Below, piece by piece: positions 31,349 to 42,403 of a DNA stretch of 64,000 nt. Origin of the DNA: [Phialemoniopsis] sp. UDSM-2020 (taxonomy: Eukaryota; Ascomycota; Sordariomycetes; Thyridiales; Thyridiaceae); contig JAEILZ010000003.1 in the NCBI GenBank assembly GCA_018873225.1, positions 3,534,001-3,598,000 on the forward strand, in the 5' to 3' direction. The position numbers and the translations under genes are program-made. The notes under the pieces were generated by a model that ran no database searches, was not told the origin of the DNA, and saw only the letters and a program-made list of their open reading frames with translations. Within the stretch, counting starts at the first letter, position 1; every line of letters starts with the position of its first letter.

Positions 31349-32296
31349 CTAGTTTGTGCCTCCCTGGGCCTGTGCCTCCAGGAAAGCTTTCTTCTCTGCC
31401 ACCAACACCTTCATTGCTTTCTTATTCCTGAGCGCTTCCTCCGCAGCCTTGGCCCCCGCCTCCTTCTTAGACAAGGCGCTGGCGACGCCCAACAGGTCGG
31501 ATTTGCCCCAGGCGTCGACGTACACACCCACATGGAACAAAGGGAGGTTGCGGTTGTCTCGGTGCTTCTTTGCTTTGCCCGGCATATCCTCGTATCGAAT
31601 CTTCACCGGTGTGCAGCTGATAAGGCGGGCCAGTTCCTCCTTCGGACGCCGCTCCCCTTGCTGAATGGGTGCGATTGTCGTGCCTTTCCCTCCTGACTCT
31701 GCTGCCATGTTCTTTTGCTCCTCCTGCTGAATCTCCTTGGCGATGGTCCCGCTCCATAACGCTTTAAGCCATTCAATGGCTTCTTTGCGACTTTGCTCGC
31801 CATTGCAGTGTATGAGGGCACCGATATAAGCTTCGAAGATGTCTCCCAACGCCTTGGTGCGCACTTTGGCAGTGGCCTTTGTCCCATTAACGCGCCCCTC
31901 GCCAAAGTACTCGGCTGGGAAGTTGGCTCTCTTGTCTAGGCCATACAAAAGCGAGTATTCGGCAAGTGTGTCATTACGAACGAGTCTCTCTCGTAATTGG
32001 GAAGCCCTTCCGGCAGAGAGGTTGGGAAAGGTCTGAGTGATCAACTCCGATGAGATCTGATATATGAAGGAATCCCCTACAAATTCAAGCGTCTCGTAGT
32101 CCATTTCACCTCGTGTTCTGACCATGCCCGGATGAGTGAACGCCGCCTTCTCATAGGCTTTGTCGGAAATTGCTGGCAGTGGAGGAACCTCTGTCGGTAT
32201 TTCTGAAGCCTTCCATTTGGTCAACCAGAGCATGGGTCGAAGTGGTCCAGTCTGTGGGGGTTCCTCTGAGAACTCACTATGAGTCCGCTTCGACAT
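31349..32296 (-). CDS. Ribonuclease III with double-stranded RNA-binding domain
   Basis: Single exon, 315 aa. The RNase III domain spans residues ~40-190: the signature YETLEFVGDS (E71, D75) and TKALGDIFEAYIGAL (D152, E155) keep the four acidic metal ligands, so it should be active. The double-stranded RNA-binding domain follows at ~225-300 (PLFHVGVYVDAWGKSDLLGVA, SKKEAGAKAAEEALRNKK). One catalytic and one binding domain is the Rnt1/Pac1 layout, not Dicer. Rnt1-type enzymes process rRNA, snRNA and snoRNA precursors in the nucleus. The N-terminal extension is much shorter than in yeast Rnt1. A (GAT)9 run sits just upstream of the start. Confidence 0.9.
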   Translation of the reverse strand: MSKRTHSEFSEEPPQTGPLRPMLWLTKWKASEIPTEVPPLPAISDKAYEKAAFTHPGMVRTRGEMDYETLEFVGDSFIYQISSELITQTFPNLSAGRASQLRERLVRNDTLAEYSLLYGLDKRANFPAEYFGEGRVNGTKATAKVRTKALGDIFEAYIGALIHCNGEQSRKEAIEWLKALWSGTIAKEIQQEEQKNMAAESGGKGTTIAPIQQGERRPKEELARLISCTPVKIRYEDMPGKAKKHRDNRNLPLFHVGVYVDAWGKSDLLGVASALSKKEAGAKAAEEALRNKKAMKVLVAEKKAFLEAQAQGGTN

Positions 32297-32715
32297 GGTG
32301 GGCTGTTGCTGATGATGATGATGATGATGATGATGATGAGATGAGAAAGGTAAGTAAGTAGTGGAAAGGACTGCTCAAATCGTGTCAAAGCTTGAGGAGC
32401 TGGACAAAAGAAAACAAACATTGAAAGGCGGTAGGAGTTTGACACCCCTTTAAGCCCCAACAGATTGCAGGCTTCTGCGCTCAACAAGTTTCTTCGGAAC
32501 CAAAATGCAGAGCAAGTTCTCATCGAGAAAGTCCGAAAGAGCGTGTAAATAAGTGCTTTTTGAGGTGAGTGGAGACAGGTGAGGTACCTACGTCTGAAGA
32601 CCATGCCCAATCAGAAGGGGTACTAATTTCAAGATGGGTCCAAAAATTAACGACATCTGATCTCGAGCTTCGTCGATGCACTTCGAACTCTGATTGATTC
32701 TACAGCACCAACAAG
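32297..32715. other. Divergent promoter, RNase III / mS33
   Basis: About 420 bp between divergent starts. Besides the trinucleotide repeat, no element is recognised. Confidence 0.55.
32311..32337. repeat. (GAT)9 trinucleotide repeat
   Basis: Nine perfect GAT units on the plus strand, equal to (ATC)9 in the RNase III leader, beginning 15 nt before its ATG. A microsatellite in this position may vary between strains and could influence initiation. Confidence 0.9.
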
Positions 32716-33207
32716 ATGTCGGTCCCACGAGCTAGGTTACTAGAGCTCATGAAGGTACAGACACTGCGGATACGACTTCTCACAGGCTTAGCTAACTCGA
32801 ACATAGGCTCAATGCCAACTATTCGCGACGACATACAACCCCGAAGGCGTTCGAATGGGCAACAAGATCCTGCGACAACGATTAAAGGGCCCAGCTCTCG
32901 CAGCATACTACCCTCAAAAGACAGTCACGTTCAGGGATCTTCAGAAAGAATTCGCCCCCGAGCTGATAGCTGACGATGAGGTGGACGACGACCGTTTAGA
33001 GAGCATTGCTGCGTAAGGACTCTCTCCTGCTAGAGACGACTTCAACAACACTAACACCACAGACAGGCTGAAGGCACGTGGCAAGGGAGCGCCGAAGAAG
33101 CAGAGAGGGCCACCGAGTGCGGCGGGTATGCAACACTCAAATTCCAGATTGTATTCTCGCACTAACCACTTTGATGTACAGACGCAAAGAAGAAGGGCAA
33201 GAAATAG
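32716..33207 (+). CDS. RSM27: Mitochondrial ribosomal protein mS33 (Rsm27)
   Basis: Four exons, join(32716..32754,32807..33012,33067..33125,33182..33207), give 109 aa; introns 52, 54 and 56 bp. The mS33 family is shown by the N-terminal SVPRARLLELMKAQCQLFATTYNPEG segment with MGNKILRQRLKGP, the YYPQKTVTFRDLQKEF block and the basic C-terminus RGKGAPKKQRG...KKKGKK. For intron 2 the second of two close AG acceptors (33066) is chosen because it alone yields the ALKARGKGAPKK family ending; the first shifts the frame. The protein is a small-subunit mitoribosome component. The whole gene is under 500 bp. Confidence 0.9.
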
Positions 33208-34779
33208 ACTCGCGGAGTCCGAGCGAACGCCGCATGTATACCACATTGTACAAAGAGTTAATAATCGAAAGCGTTATACCCTAATTCTTCCCTCTTCTCG
33301 ACGTGTGAGATGGTATAGAGCAAGGGGGTTGGGTTGACCCCCTTGCGCTTGAATGCTATGTCGATCGATGTTTAGTGAGAGCCTCGTCTCTCAGTCTAAA
33401 TTATCGTGTTCAATGCTCTTGGGTGGGGAAATATCTTGCCAGAGCGATATATCGCGGGTTTTCAAGGATGCCTGCCTGTCTTCAGCTTTGTTGGTATTAT
33501 ATCGGATGGATCCGGGTAGTGGGATAACCCTTCACTGAGAACTCGATACCCAGCAGGTGGTTCGGAAATTTCAGCCTGCAAACTTTGCAGGTTTGTTTGG
33601 AGCATTCGGAATCTCTCATGCTACCGGTGAGATTCCATGCCGGCCACAGTGTAGCACTGAGCGCTATGGTTAACGAACTGCGTTCAGGATATCACTTGTG
33701 GCAAGGCACTGAAGCGATGGGCTACGTACTGAGTGAGCATCAGATGGGCGCATTTGCCCTTAAACACTTCGGGTAATTCAGCAGCTTTTGGGTTTTGGAG
33801 GCAGCCTTGATCGCTAATCTAGTTCGAAAGCTCGCTACCTATCATCTAAAGTGCTTGAGTAATTTGCCCCCCTAAGTCGAGTGTTGAAGCTTGGAAGTAT
33901 GCGGCCATCCGCATTGGCCTCTGCAGGCACATCCCTATGCGGCACTGTCGCCAATGAAGAACATGCGGTCTCTGATCGATCACTCCGGACGTTTTCAAAT
34001 GAAAGGTAAATTGGAGGAGAAGTAGGATAGAGCGAGTCGGCGAGACTGACCTTCGATTGAGGCAGCCAATTGATGTGAGCGTTGTCTTTCTATTGCGTGT
34101 GCTGCTTTGCGTTCGGGCTTGCTTTCATCCCAAGCATCAAGCGCTTCCCCTTGTCGACGACTGATTCTTCACCTATATACCCTCTGATTCTCCTCCGTCA
34201 ATTTGATCTGATTGTTGGTTGAATCACCCCTTGCTCACTGGATGCAGGTTCGTCTACCTTGTCGTGAGCGGCCGTAAGACGCCGTTCCCTCCTCTCCATT
34301 CTCGTCTTAACCCCCAAGACTTGCCGGTTCCTCCATACCATTTCTCTGCAAACCACATATTCTGCCATTTATTGCTGCCTCGGGATCTCCATCAACTTCA
34401 GGGTCAGAGCAGTCGTCCTTTAACAGCGAAAAAGAAATCCCTACCTGCCTTATCTACATCTCAGATTGCGCATCAGTCTGCCCTGACTCTCAAACCAAGG
34501 TGAGGAGGACGTGGAAGGCAGCTTGCTTGGTCTCCTCTCGTGGTTTCCTCACCCCACTGACATCAACTCTTCCATCATCTTACTGTACTTCCAGAATATT
34601 TTCCCCTCCCCCATCACAACGTCTTGTCTACCACCCTTCCCTGTCGGGCCCATCACCCACTCCTTGGCCTATACTTCACATCTACTTTGGCATCTCTGCC
34701 ATCTCACATCAGCTACACCTCGATACATCCTTCCATCACCGCATGCAAGTCATTCCTCGTCTCTCAGACTCTGGGCATC
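33208..34779. other. Long intergenic region with PUF leader
   Basis: About 1.57 kb. The left part has an mS33-proximal stem-loop (33320-33346). The part from about 34,200 on is pyrimidine-rich and is probably a long leader of the PUF gene; a possible 5' UTR donor (AAG|GTGAGG) lies at 34500. No protein gene is supported. Confidence 0.5.
33320..33346 (+). other. Perfect 10-bp GC-rich stem-loop 3' of mS33
   Basis: GCAAGGGGGT, a 7-nt loop, then ACCCCCTTGC. It starts 113 bp after the mS33 stop and would lie in its 3' UTR or just beyond. A stem this long and GC-rich could protect the RNA end, pause the polymerase or bind a protein. Function is inferred. Confidence 0.5.
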
Positions 34780-37492
34780 ATGTCGTCCGCTGCCTTGACG
34801 GGTTCTCCAACCCAGCGACGCTCCTCAGGCTCTAGGAATGCGTCTCAGGACGAGAATGCTAGGCACTCTGACGAGAATGGCTTCCAAGGTTCCCAGGTAA
34901 TCACTGCCCTATGTCGTCTTCACTCTCTCGGCTCTGTTCCACCTTGATTACCTTTAAATTTCCAGTTGCCGGCCCAGCTTGAATTCACCGTCTGCAAATC
35001 ACAGTTGTATACTAATCTCATTTTCTACGTACAGGATTACGCATTCAATCAGTCATTCAAGAAGGGAATCGTGCCTTTGACTACCTCAAAGCTTGCCAAT
35101 CAGGGATACCCAAAGGTATGATCTTTTTCTTTCAGCACGGTATTCGTAACATAGGTTGTCCGTACTAAAGAACTGATCGCAGGTCAAGCTCGACACCTCG
35201 TCTTCGAGAGATCCGTACCCGATGGACAAACTGCTCGCTAGACTCTCGGAGCAGCACGTCTCGGCTCGTGAGAAACGAGGTTCCTTCAAGGGTCCTGTCG
35301 AGGATGCCTTCGTCCCTCCTGTACTAGATCAGCAATCGTCTTGCAGCTCCCTCCCGATCACTCCTGCATCCGACAACTTCGACACCACAGCGCCTACTAC
35401 TCGCCCAGCTAGCGCCACCCCTGTCGATGCAGACACGACAACCGAAGAGTTACAACGACTGAAGCTTGAACTGGCCCAGGCCCAAACTCACATCACCCGC
35501 CTTGACAAAGAGCTGGCTCAGAGCCGTGTTCCCTTGCAGGCAGAGGGCGGACGTGTCACGCCGGCTCTCTCTGTAGATCCCGGCTTCCCGAGAGCTGTTG
35601 GAAACGGTAGCATCCCCCTGCGGGAGCCAATTGCTATGCCGCAGGCTCCCGTCGTACCGAGAACCTTTCCTCAAGACGACGGCTGGCCACTCCAGGAAGC
35701 ATGCCCCTCTGATGCTGGTGACCCAACAACCGCCGGGGTCTTCTCACGGTCTCGCACCATCTGGAACAACGCCAAATCTGGGGCTGGTAGCTCCTTCGCG
35801 CCTCTTATGGCACCTTCCGAGGTGGCCTCACCCGCCCCTTGGCCAGTTGGCCGGGGTTTCAGCCAGAACTTCGTTGAGCCTGGCGTGGGAGGTTTTGGGA
35901 ACAGCATGCTTGATGCCCCACGCCAGGATCGCCTAACTCCAGACTCTGAAATGATGATGAGGTCTTCAGGTCACCGCCGCAGCGGTCGCTTCGATCATAG
36001 ATTTGGCCCGCCGCCATCTTCATTCACAACTAGCCTCGGCCCTTACAACATTGGTCAGGGTCATTTTGATCCGGCCCCCGGATATCCCGCTGGACCTGGT
36101 CCTATGCTCGGCAACGTTGGTATGAGTGTGTACACTCCTTACCAGCAGCAGGCTATGTCTCTCTCACCCCATGCAACGGAGTTTACTTCTGGCACGGCCC
36201 CCGGTTGGAAGAACGATGTAAGTCGCAATCTCACCCTGTAGCGCAGAGACACTGACATGAAGCCGCTTAGGCCATTGCCACGGAAGGTCAGACCTACTTG
36301 CCCACCACTGAGCCTCTGAACTACCGGCGCCTTCTGGATCGGAATGTCAATTGCAACTGGAAGTACATTGTCGACAAGATTGTTTGCAATAACGATCAAC
36401 AAGCGTCCATCTTCTTGCAGCAGAAGCTCAAGGTTGGCACACCGGAGCAGAAGTACGAGATCGTCGAGGCCATCGTGGCACAGGCGTATCCCCTCATGGT
36501 CAATCGCTTTGGCAATTTCCTGGTGCAGCGGTGCTTCGAACATGGCACACCGGAACAGGTAATCAAGATCGCGGAAGCCATACGAGGCAACACACTGAGT
36601 CTCTCCATGGATCCATTCGGCTGCCATGTTGTTCAGAAGGCATTCGACTCCGTTCCCGAGGATTACAAAGCCATCATGGTTCACGAGCTTCTTCGACGCA
36701 TCCCCGAGACTGTGATTCACCGCTACGCTTGTCATGTTTGGCAGAAGCTGTTCGAGCTGCGATGGACCGAGACCCCGCCACAAATCATGAAATTCGTCAA
36801 CGAGGCACTCCGTGGAATGTGGCACGAGGTGGCCTTGGGAGAGACAGGCAGCCTTGTAGTCCAGAACATCTTTGAGAATTGTCTAGAGGAAGACAAGGTC
36901 AGTCCAAGCCCTCATAAGGATATCCCCTTTTCTGTACCCATAAAAGTAGGTGGCTAACAGCTTGCAGCGTCCTTGCATCGAAGAGGTCCTTGTGAACATC
37001 GACATCGTTGCACATGGCCAGTTCGGCAACTGGTGTATCCAACACATCTGCGAGCACGGAGCCCCCGCCGATCGCAGCCGTGCTGTCGATCATGTCATTC
37101 GCTATGCCGCCGAGTATAGCATGGACCAATTCGCTTCCAAGGTCGTCGAGAAGTGTCTCAAGATTGGCGGCTCTGATTTCCTCAGCCGCTACCTGGATAG
37201 GGTCTGTGAAGGGCGTGTTGATCGTCCACGCATCCCGCTGATCGACATTGCCAGCGATCAGTATGGCAACTACCTCATCCAGTACATCCTCACTCATGCG
37301 AGCCCGCAACATCGCGAGGTAGTTGCTGCTCACATACGCAAACACATGGTCTCCCTCCGTGGTTCCAAGTTTGGTTCTCGAGTGGGCATGTTGTGCACAA
37401 ACCCGGCTGTGGCAACTCGTCCTGGACCTGGAGTTGGTCCAGTTCTCAACCGTCTCCCCCCCGGCCCCCGCTACAGCGGTCAATATCGTTGA
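34780..37492 (+). CDS. PUF-family RNA-binding protein
   Basis: Five exons, join(34780..34896,35035..35115,35183..36217,36271..36897,36968..37492), give 794 aa; introns 138, 67, 53 and 70 bp. Residues 1-410 are low-complexity with a short coiled coil (TEELQRLKLELAQAQTHITR). The Pumilio homology domain covers ~425-760 with eight repeats. Core segments: repeat 2 NRFGNFLVQR, 3 DPFGCHVVQK, 4 HRYACHVWQK, 5 ETGSLVVQN, 6 GQFGNWCIQH, 7 DQFASKVVEK, 8 DQYGNYLIQY; repeat 1 (NWKYIVDK) lacks the standard triplet. PUF proteins bind 3' UTR sites and promote repression and decay, here possibly with LSM1-linked decapping. The residues predict a UGU(A)AAU site (see findings). Confidence 0.92.
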
Positions 37493-38284
37493 GACAGTGG
37501 GTGCATCCCATAGTCTTTGACAATGCAGCTCTTACGACTGTATACTTCATAATTCTGCTCGGCATGGGACGCAGCACATCAGGCGGACGGTGCGGCTGTG
37601 CGCCGAGGAACCACTCCGCCCCTTTTGCCGCGGATTTTCTTTGTTTTTCCCCCCCTGCCTACTGTCACAAAAGCAATCTTTTACTCGTTTCTCGATGGAT
37701 TCATGATTCGGAGATCCAGTCGCGGTATATGGCACGCCTTCTTTCTGCGAACATATTCCTCAACAGCAATCTACACAGACTCGACATCCTACACTCGCAC
37801 GGCTACTGCCCCATCGGGTGCTTTGGACATATTATGATTACGGAGTTTTGCAATACCAGGCACAAGTCGTTGGGTTGCCGCAACGTGTCGGTGGGTGGTA
37901 TGCCGCTTTTTGAGAACCACATGCTCAACGTTCTTGAAGCTGACTTAACACTCGCAAAGTCAGCCCATCCGTCAACCCATGGACCTTAATATAACACAGG
38001 CCTTGATGCCGCTCGGTGATCTAGGTGAACGCATACGGTCTCGAGAAGACAAGTCGAGACTGTGGTGGATCAAGATTGTACACTTTTTTGTGCTATTGAA
38101 GAGGCCATAGAGAGCCTCGATTTGTACTAGAACCAACTAATTAGACGTCGTCACTCTTTATTCAATCCACGTAGATTTCTCCTTTGGTATTTCGCGGCTA
38201 CTGAAAGCCAGTTCCTTGGTATACGTGTCTATATTACAGGTCTATGGGCAGCTCAAAAACCGATACTCCCAACTTCTGTTTTGC
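37493..38284. other. Convergent 3' intergenic region
   Basis: About 790 bp between the PUF and SelO stops. No coding signal found. Confidence 0.6.
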
Positions 38285-40282
38285 TTACGAGCTGCAGCTG
38301 CATTGTTGGGCTCTCTGCGTCCGGGGGACGTCGCTCGTCCATCTGACCTCTTCCTCTTTATCTCCCTTGTAAAGTATGTTATCGAATGTCTTGCCGTCCC
38401 AGCTTTCTTCGAATGGGTGAAGAGCCATGTGCATGATCCTCTTGAGCACGTCTCTTTCTCCTCCTTTTTCGACTCTTTGGATGACCTCGTCTAGGATCCA
38501 GCCCCTGGGAATGAAGCTGGGGTTGACGCTCTTCATGGCGGCGTTGCGCTCCTCATCCTTGTCCTCGCCCCAGTCCTCGACGACGCGCGCCCTCCACTTG
38601 TCCAACCACTCGCCGATCCTCTTGCGCCCTTCCGCCTCACCACCGATGCCCGTCACGCCGTCCTTGTAGAAGAAGAGCCCGGCCTTCTCCTGCCTCTCCT
38701 CCTCGGTGGCGAGCTCGGCGAGCCGCACGGAGCTCAGGCGCCGGAAGAAGAGGTTGAAGTCGAGCTCGAGCGCCTCCATGGAGTCGAGGAGCGAGCTGAA
38801 GAGGTCGTCAAAGTCGCTCTCCTTGTGCTCGCGCAGGCCGAGGCGCGCCGTCATGAGCCGCTTGTACTCGGCGAGGAAGACGGCCTTGTACTCCTCGCCG
38901 GCCTGCATGATGAGCGCCTCGGCGCGCTTTGACAGGCGCTCGCCCTCTGCGTCGTCGGCGACCCCTTTCTCGACGAAGGACTCGGCGTCGACGCCCCTGC
39001 CGGCACCCAGGAGCTCGCCGAGGGCCTCGCCGAAGCGCACAAGGTTCCACCAGATGATGCTGGGCTGGTTGCGGTAGCTGTAGCGCAGGAAGTGGTCGTC
39101 GTGGTTGGGCGTGTACGAGGGGTCAAAGTTGTCCATGAAGGCGAAGGGGCCAAAGTCGATGGACAGGCCGAGCGGCGAGGTGTTGTCGGTGTTGAGCACG
39201 CCGTTCATGAAGCCGTAGGCCTGCCACTTGGCCACGGTCAGGGCGTTGCGCCGCACGATTTCGCGGTACAGGCGTTGGAAGCGGTTCTCCTCGGTGTCCT
39301 CGGGGCCCTCGACCTCGTCCTTGCCGGCACCCCGCGCGGGTTCTGCGAGTGCGCTATCGGCTGGGTCGTCCGGGTTTGGCAAGCGGCGGGGAAGGGCTTC
39401 CCAGCCGCCCAAGACGTCCTCAGCCAGGTACGTCGCCGTGCGGCGGATGAGGTCGCGGTCGCCGCGGGCGCGCATGATATCAAAAGTGCCCAGGCGAATC
39501 CAGCTCTGGGCGAAGCGCACGACGATGGCGCCGGGTTCGATGGTCTCGCGTCGCACCTTTTGGTGCGGCAGCAGGGACAAGGCGAGGGCGCGCGTGCTCG
39601 GGATGCGCAGGGCGTTGAGCGCTTCACTGACGACGAACTCGCGGATGCTGCTGCGCAGGACGGCCTTGCCGTCGGCGAAGCGGCTGTAGGGTGTCAGGCC
39701 GGCGCCCTTGAGCTGCAACTCGTAGCGCGTGCCCGTATGGCTGTTCGTCGTCTCGAAGAGCGAGATAGCGCGGCCGTCGCCAAGCTGCCCGGCCCACTGG
39801 CCGAACTGGAAGCCGCCGTAGCACTGCGCCCAGGGGTATCCGCCCTCGAGCTTCTCTTCGTCCCAGCCCCAGAGCTTGTTGCCCGCGGCAGTCTGGCGGA
39901 AGTCGTCGGTATCCGGCTCGGAGGGCCGGAGGTCGAGGTCTCGCAGGGCGGCCGGGGAGACGGCGAGAAGCTCCGGGTCCTGCTGGGCCTCCGGGCGGAC
40001 CCAGGTGAAGAGGGCGTTGCGCACCTGCCGGGGCCGGATGTCACCGCGCGGGGTGCGGTGCGAGTCGGCGGGCGTGGGGAACATCTGGTCCGCCGGCAGG
40101 GAGGAGGTAAAGTGCCAGGTCTTGGGCAGGGAGGCGAGCGTGTGCGCCCCCTCGGCGGCGTCGCCGTCCGCGGTGGACGAGTTTGCGGCGGCCATGGTCG
40201 CAGACTGTGAAAAGAAGAGACGCTGCTGCTGGAGACGGGGTACCGAGGCGAGGGCGCGGCAGACGGGCCCCCGGAAGTGCAT
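38285..40282 (-). CDS. FMP40: SelO-family pseudokinase AMPylase (Fmp40)
   Basis: Single exon, 665 aa, from the ATG at 40282; the frame extends 12 codons up only to a GTG. Residues 1-30 (MHFRGPVCRALASVPRLQQQ then FFSQSAT) are a mitochondrial presequence; Met30 is an alternative start. The SelO/UPF0061 fold is clear: YGGFQFGQWAGQLGDGRA, the RYELQLKGAGLTPYSRFADG block, REFVVSEALNALRIPSTRAL, and NTDNTSPLGLSIDFGPFAFM with FDPSYTPNHDD. SelO proteins transfer AMP to protein side chains in a flipped kinase fold and respond to oxidative stress. The C-terminus is QCSCSS: Cys stands where vertebrates use selenocysteine. Very GC-rich coding sequence; a long antisense frame opposite it is a mirror effect. 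Confidence 0.93.
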   Translation of the reverse strand: MHFRGPVCRALASVPRLQQQRLFFSQSATMAAANSSTADGDAAEGAHTLASLPKTWHFTSSLPADQMFPTPADSHRTPRGDIRPRQVRNALFTWVRPEAQQDPELLAVSPAALRDLDLRPSEPDTDDFRQTAAGNKLWGWDEEKLEGGYPWAQCYGGFQFGQWAGQLGDGRAISLFETTNSHTGTRYELQLKGAGLTPYSRFADGKAVLRSSIREFVVSEALNALRIPSTRALALSLLPHQKVRRETIEPGAIVVRFAQSWIRLGTFDIMRARGDRDLIRRTATYLAEDVLGGWEALPRRLPNPDDPADSALAEPARGAGKDEVEGPEDTEENRFQRLYREIVRRNALTVAKWQAYGFMNGVLNTDNTSPLGLSIDFGPFAFMDNFDPSYTPNHDDHFLRYSYRNQPSIIWWNLVRFGEALGELLGAGRGVDAESFVEKGVADDAEGERLSKRAEALIMQAGEEYKAVFLAEYKRLMTARLGLREHKESDFDDLFSSLLDSMEALELDFNLFFRRLSSVRLAELATEEERQEKAGLFFYKDGVTGIGGEAEGRKRIGEWLDKWRARVVEDWGEDKDEERNAAMKSVNPSFIPRGWILDEVIQRVEKGGERDVLKRIMHMALHPFEESWDGKTFDNILYKGDKEEEVRWTSDVPRTQRAQQCSCSS

Positions 40283-41264
40283 ATGGAGCTGGCTGTGTAT
40301 AAGTCTGCTCTTGCGCACGCGGGAGTCGTGGTTGTGTATGTTCTATCGCCGGTTTTCGTGGAGGACTATGTACTTTAGTGTTTGTCTTGGAGAAGTTCAA
40401 CGAATTATAGCAAAAATAAAGGCAGCACCACGATGGAGAGAATAGTTCGGAGGTAGAATTTTTACAGAATGGGAGAGACTGATTATTCATGAAGCTTTCC
40501 CCAGAGAATATGACGTGCCGCTGATGAATCCGCGGGGTGGCGCGAAACGGAGCGACAGCTCCAGGGCATCGCTGGTCTTTCTCCCCGCTGATAGCCGGCG
40601 CAATCGGGGCATTCCCGGGGCAGGTGTACCATGTCGTGTCAGTCAACGAGGGGGCGATATCTCCCATCAGCACCTTAATTTTGCAACTATCTACCAACGT
40701 ACAGGCCGAGAGCCCGATCCGGGTATTCATCTTTATTGACTCGTCGCACAAGTGTCCCATGCAATTGTATTCTATGAAATGCCACTTACACAACCGTTAA
40801 TCTGACCAGGGGACCGTTCAAATAGGAGGCGCCCATGTTAGCAAATGCAATCGACGATGTATTTTCTACTGAAGTGCTGTTGTGTGTAAATGCCATCACG
40901 GCATCGATTGCGTCATTGCTGAGATGGCTGATAAGGCTCTTCGACAATCTTTCATCTGGTAAGAACGAAAGATGAAAGACAAATAGCCTTGATCATTTCA
41001 GGATTTCCAAACAGCAGTCACAAAGTCTGGAAACGGGTTTTCTGCAAAGGAATGTCATGGAGATGGTTGTGACTTCCCAAAATTGACGGGATTGAAGACA
41101 AGCTCTGGCATGTCGATCTAGAAAGAAGGCGCTACCGATAGCTCTAGCTCTAGCTATTTCCCGATCTCGAGACGTCACCGAAACCGGGCGGTCCTGCCTT
41201 TCGCCAAGTCTCAGCCCTCAGTTTGCATGTTGCCATTCCATCTTTGACAACTTTGCGGATCTTT
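40283..41264. other. Divergent promoter, SelO / aldo-keto reductase
   Basis: About 980 bp. It includes a short (CTCTAG)-like iteration near 41137-41157. No gene seen. Confidence 0.55.
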
Positions 41265-42403
41265 ATGTTTCGTAGTCTAAACGCATCTCGCTCTCGATTG
41301 AGTCTCATCTCCCGGCATCTCTCCACTACACCACGTCTCAAGATGAATTCTATGGGCTCCGCGTATAACCCCGATGCCTCGGGTACGGGTCCCAAGCAGA
41401 TGGAGTATCTGCCGTACCTCGAGATGAGCGATGGCCACAAGATTCCCATGGTAAGCAGCAGCAAGGCTTGAAAAGAGAATATCGCATCCTAGCTTACACG
41501 GCCAGATCGGCTACGGCCTGGGCACCGCCAACCACAAGGAGGGCAACGCAAAGTTCAACCAGAAGGTCGTAGATGATACCGTCATGGCTATCAAGGCTGG
41601 CTACAACCACCTGGACTGCGCCGAGTGTAAGCTTACCCCCAACCTCTCAAGCACCAAGACTTGACCTTGGGCTAACACTACAATCCTTAGCCTACGGCAA
41701 CGAGGAGGAGCTCGCTGCGGCCATCAAGGCCGTCAAGGTGCCTCGTGAGAGCCTATATGTCACCACCAAGGTGACCTGCACTCCCGAGCGACCCATCGAA
41801 GAGGCCTTCGCTGCCTCTCTCAAGAAGCTGCAGCTCGACTATGTCGACCTGTACCTGATCCACTCGCCCTTCTGGGCCGGCGGCGACCCCAAGCTCCTGC
41901 AGCAGAAGTGGGCCGAGATGGAAGCCATCAAGGCCTCCGGTCGCGCTCGCTCCATTGGCGTGTCCAACTTCCTGAAGGAGCACCTCGAGGCCGTGCTCCA
42001 AACGGCCAAGGATAAGCCCGTCATGAACCAGATTGAGTACCACGCGTACCTGCAGCACACCGAGCTGCTCGACTACCAGCGAGAGCACAAGATCGCCGCC
42101 GCAGCGTACGGCCCGCTGACGACGGTGACCAAAGCGCAGGGCGGGCCCGTCGATGCTCTGCAGGATAAGCTCGCCAAGAAGTATGGTGTCAACCCGGGCG
42201 AGGTGGCGCTGCGGTGGTGCATTGACACGGGTGTTGTGGCGATCACGACGAGCTCCAACGAGCAGCGTCTACAGAGCTTCCTTACCAAGTTGCCTAGCTT
42301 CAAGCTCACCCCCAAGGAGGTCGAGCAGATGACCGAGCTGGGGAACCAGAAGCACTACAGGGGCTTTTGGCAGAAGCACTTTGATGAGAACGACAAGCGG
42401 TAA
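41265..42403 (+). CDS. Aldo-keto reductase
   Basis: Three exons, join(41265..41450,41506..41626,41691..42403), give 339 aa; introns 55 and 64 bp. An N-terminal extension ([24 protein letters not shown]) looks like a mitochondrial presequence; Met27 or Met30 could serve as cytosolic starts. The (beta/alpha)8 AKR fold is complete with the catalytic tetrad D99 (HLDCAESYGNE), Y104, K129 (YVTTKVT) and H160 (LYLIHSPF), plus the cofactor motifs SIGVSNF and [11 protein letters not shown]. AKRs reduce carbonyls with NADPH; the substrate is not predictable. The C-terminal segment [15 protein letters not shown] is typical of fungal members. The 3' end is only 140 bp from the convergent XRCC4 stop. Confidence 0.93.

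Noticed and set aside
33013..33066. First AG acceptor (33062) for mS33 intron 2
   Set aside because: It shifts the frame and destroys the conserved basic C-terminus; the second AG restores it.
39092..40210. 372-codon open frame on the plus strand opposite SelO
   Set aside because: Antisense shadow of a GC-rich gene; the product is Val/Gly/Ala-rich with no domain.
40283..40318. Upstream extension of SelO
   Set aside because: It begins with GTG; the ATG at 40282 gives a good presequence.
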